A stretch of DNA of 24,926 nt from positions 1-24,926 of the forward strand of contig CAKORS010000008.1 in assembly GCA_934101605.1 (NCBI GenBank), given 5' to 3'. The position numbers were made by a program, and so were the translations under genes. This DNA comes from an uncultured Bacilli bacterium. GTDB lineage: Bacteria; Bacillota_I; Bacilli_A; RF39; UBA660. Under the pieces are notes generated by a model. The model ran no database searches. It was not told the origin of the DNA and saw only the letters and a list, made by a program, of their open reading frames with translations. Of this stretch, positions 23,360 to 24,926 are shown in pieces. How positions within the stretch are numbered: position 1 is the first letter of the stretch; every line of letters starts with the position of its first letter.

Positions 23360-23663
23360 ATTTATAGCACCATCCTCTCCATATATATCTTCTTCTATTT
23401 TTAAAGTAAAAACAATAAATTTCTTTGATTAAAACTCGCGTATTATGATAATTAGGTATTGGAAAAACTAGAAATCCTCCGATTAGAATTGGAGTTAGAA
23501 TTCCTGCCACTGCTCCAACTGTTTTGGCTGGTATTAAACTTCCTAGTAAGATTGTAAATGCAACACCAACAGCAAATATTATTAAATCAGGTATTGAAAA
23601 GAAACCGAATATCATTCCCTGTCTTTTACTATTTGCTGGAACCAAATATGTATAATCATCCAT
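23340..23663 (-). CDS. PrgI/TrsC-like T4SS membrane protein (107 aa)
   Basis: The start YLVPANSKRQGMIFGFFSIPDLIIF is typical of the PrgI family, a short protein with two membrane helices (about 25-42 and 48-68 here) placed before VirB4 in Gram-positive conjugation operons and considered VirB3-like. The C-terminus is basic and aromatic (YCFYFKNRRRYIWRGW), presumably cytoplasmic. AAGGGG precedes ATG 23663. It is the first gene after a strong promoter. Confidence 0.85.
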   Translation of the reverse strand: MDDYTYLVPANSKRQGMIFGFFSIPDLIIFAVGVAFTILLGSLIPAKTVGAVAGILTPILIGGFLVFPIPNYHNTRVLIKEIYCFYFKNRRRYIWRGWCYKYEQPDE

Positions 23664-23697
23664 TCAGACATCCCCTTTACTATATTTTTACTCTTAA

Positions 23698-23726
23698 AGT
23701 ATATCAAATACAATTAATAAAATCAA
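23698..23726 (-). promoter_or_regulatory. Sigma-A-type promoter of prgI-trsD-virB4
   Basis: Minus-strand TTGATT (23721-23726), exactly 17 nt, then TATACT (23698-23703) preceded by TGA, an extended -10. It lies 35 nt before the prgI start and after the terminator of the VirB6-like gene. Confidence 0.65.
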
Positions 23727-23756
23727 TTATATCAACTTAATTTTGTATTAATTTAC

Positions 23757-23783
23757 AAAAAAAGAAAGAGAGTATCTTTCTTT
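23757..23783 (-). terminator. Rho-independent terminator after VirB6-like gene
   Basis: Minus-strand perfect 9-bp stem AAAGAAAGA/TCTTTCTTT with a 5-nt loop and a T-run, right after the stop codon at 23784. Confidence 0.8.
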
Positions 23784-24926
23784 TTATTTATTTGCTTTTT
23801 CTTGTTTATAATGATTTGCTCTTGTTGCTGAATTAGAAAATTTAATTCTTGCATCTTCGGCTTGTGATTTTGTTGCTTTATAACTATCTCCATCATGTAC
23901 TTGATCTGTAGTTGTAAGAGAAGTAAAGTCGTATGCGTAATTTGTATCTTTATCTTTTCCATCTTTTTTACCATATTTTTTAGAGTATGCTTCAACTGCT
24001 CTATCATATGTATCCATATAAGCAACTGCTTGTGAATCTTCTTTTCTATTAGCTTTAACATCTTGAACATATTGTGCTTTTGCTTCATTCATCTCATCAG
24101 CATATAACTTATCATATTTAGAAGCCTCTACTCCACTTAAGTTCTTAAATTCATCAGAGTTTCTGAAGTTATTAAAGTCTTGTATCTTCATGCCTTTTGT
24201 TGTTTCTATTGCTTTTTTTGTATAATAAGCGTCATTTAACACTGATTTTTCATGATCTGACATTGCATCGTATATTGAACCACTCATCATGTACTCCAAA
24301 TCTTTTGAGCTTGTATTTGGATCCAAATATCCTGCTTTTTTGGCTTCAGCATAGTTTTTTCCTAATAAACTCTTACTGATGCTATCCTCGGTCATTCTAT
24401 AGTTGTCTTTTCCTTTATTTATTTCGCCTTCAACTCTACTATCAAGATCTTTTCTTTTATTCAATAAATCATCATATGCTTGCTCTATTTGTTCATCTTT
24501 ATGATTTGGATTATAAATTCCAAATGTTGCTCCGGCTAACATTGCAGCTCCTACTCCTACTCCTGATTCATATAATTCTCTTCTTCTTGCATTTGTTGCT
24601 GAAGCATGTTTTTGTCCTGCCAATATATTACCTGTTGCTCCTCCTGATGCTCCTCTTATTGTACTTGACAATGCTGTTCCAAATGATTGGGCTACTGATC
24701 CAAATCTTGCCCATCCTCCTTGTCCTTTTGTTGCTCTAAATGCTCCGATTCCTGTTAATCCTGCTGCCCCTAATCCGATTCCTGCTCCTGCTGCTGAAAA
24801 TGCAGCTGTTTTTAACATTTTTGAGCTTTCTTTAAAGCTTCCTGCTGCATCTTTTATTCCAAATATTTTTGATATAAAATCTGGAACTATTTTTGCAAAT
24901 GTTAAAACTCCTAAAGCAATAAATGC
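23784..24926 (-). CDS. VirB6/TrbL-like conjugation membrane protein, C-terminal part (5' end beyond window)
   Basis: The reading frame stays open to the window edge (the upstream residues include ALGVLTFAKIVPDFISKIFG), so ATG 24818 is internal and the gene is 5' truncated by the window. The visible part starts with a hydrophobic segment, then a Gly/Ala-rich stretch (AAFSAAGAGIGLGAAGLTG, GASGGATGNILAG, GVGVGAAMLAGATFGIY) and ends in about 230 hydrophilic, charged residues. VirB6/TrbL-like T4SS proteins often have such a Gly/Ala-rich and then cytoplasmic tail. The call rests on composition and on the position before prgI-virB4; no diagnostic motif is visible. Confidence 0.6.
   Translation of the reverse strand, partial: AFIALGVLTFAKIVPDFISKIFGIKDAAGSFKESSKMLKTAAFSAAGAGIGLGAAGLTGIGAFRATKGQGGWARFGSVAQSFGTALSSTIRGASGGATGNILAGQKHASATNARRRELYESGVGVGAAMLAGATFGIYNPNHKDEQIEQAYDDLLNKRKDLDSRVEGEINKGKDNYRMTEDSISKSLLGKNYAEAKKAGYLDPNTSSKDLEYMMSGSIYDAMSDHEKSVLNDAYYTKKAIETTKGMKIQDFNNFRNSDEFKNLSGVEASKYDKLYADEMNEAKAQYVQDVKANRKEDSQAVAYMDTYDRAVEAYSKKYGKKDGKDKDTNYAYDFTSLTTTDQVHDGDSYKATKSQAEDARIKFSNSATRANHYKQEKANK

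Noticed and set aside
23753..24088. Minus-strand open frame of 111 codons near the right end
   Set aside because: It overlaps the VirB6-like gene in another frame, is extremely Lys/Gln/Ile-rich and has no ribosome site or motif.
24816..24818. ATG as the start of the VirB6-like gene
   Set aside because: The frame stays open with protein-like sequence to the window edge, and no ribosome site precedes this ATG.

Overview
The window comes from a low-G+C Firmicute (Bacillota, probably Bacilli). Every convincing gene lies on the minus strand, so transcription runs from high to low coordinates. The base composition is very AT-rich, Shine-Dalgarno sequences are of the AGGAGG/GAGGTGAT type, and gene orders match Bacillus: rlmN-prpC-prkC-rsgA-rpe, ftsY-ylxM, dnaD-nth and rimM-trmD. 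A well-preserved spoIVA points to a spore-forming ancestry or present ability. TGA is used as a stop (rimM, nth, cca, the trsD-like gene), so this is not a code-4 mollicute. An uncultured gut lineage of the RF39/Erysipelotrichales kind would fit, but that placement is inference.

Layout in transcription order, right to left. (1) 24926-17888 is a Gram-positive type IV secretion (conjugation) block: the C-terminal part of a VirB6/TrbL-like membrane protein cut by the window edge, a PrgI/TrsC-like protein, a TrsD-like VirB4 N-domain protein, a VirB4 ATPase, two paralogous pilin-like two-helix proteins, and a VirD4 coupling ATPase. It has its own near-consensus promoters (23698-23726 and 20791-20819) and internal terminators. 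No relaxase, integrase or attachment site is visible here. (2) 17770-12152 carries rlmN, the phosphatase/kinase pair prpC-prkC, rsgA, rpe and a membrane-anchored thioredoxin-like protein. (3) 12100-10332 is ftsY-ylxM-nudix. (4) spoIVA follows, with a sigma-E-like promoter, then hup (HU). (5) 8246-5234 is cca-dnaD-nth-ygjP; cca is interrupted by an in-frame TAA. (6) 5136-3432 holds two paralogous membrane-anchored surface proteins whose upstream regions carry long AT-dinucleotide tracts. (7) 3337-78 holds a SpoU/TrmH-type RNA methyltransferase, an unknown protein, rimM-trmD and two unknown proteins.

The points most worth a second look are the AT-tract upstream regions and the duplicated terminator-plus-promoter cassette (1-78 and 4359-4436) around the surface-protein genes, the nonsense codon in the normally essential cca gene, the sigma-E-like promoter of spoIVA, and the wiring of the T4SS block, where a pilin gene is insulated by its own promoter and terminator. 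No gene-free stretch exceeds about 150 bases. No tRNA, rRNA, CRISPR array or insertion sequence was seen.
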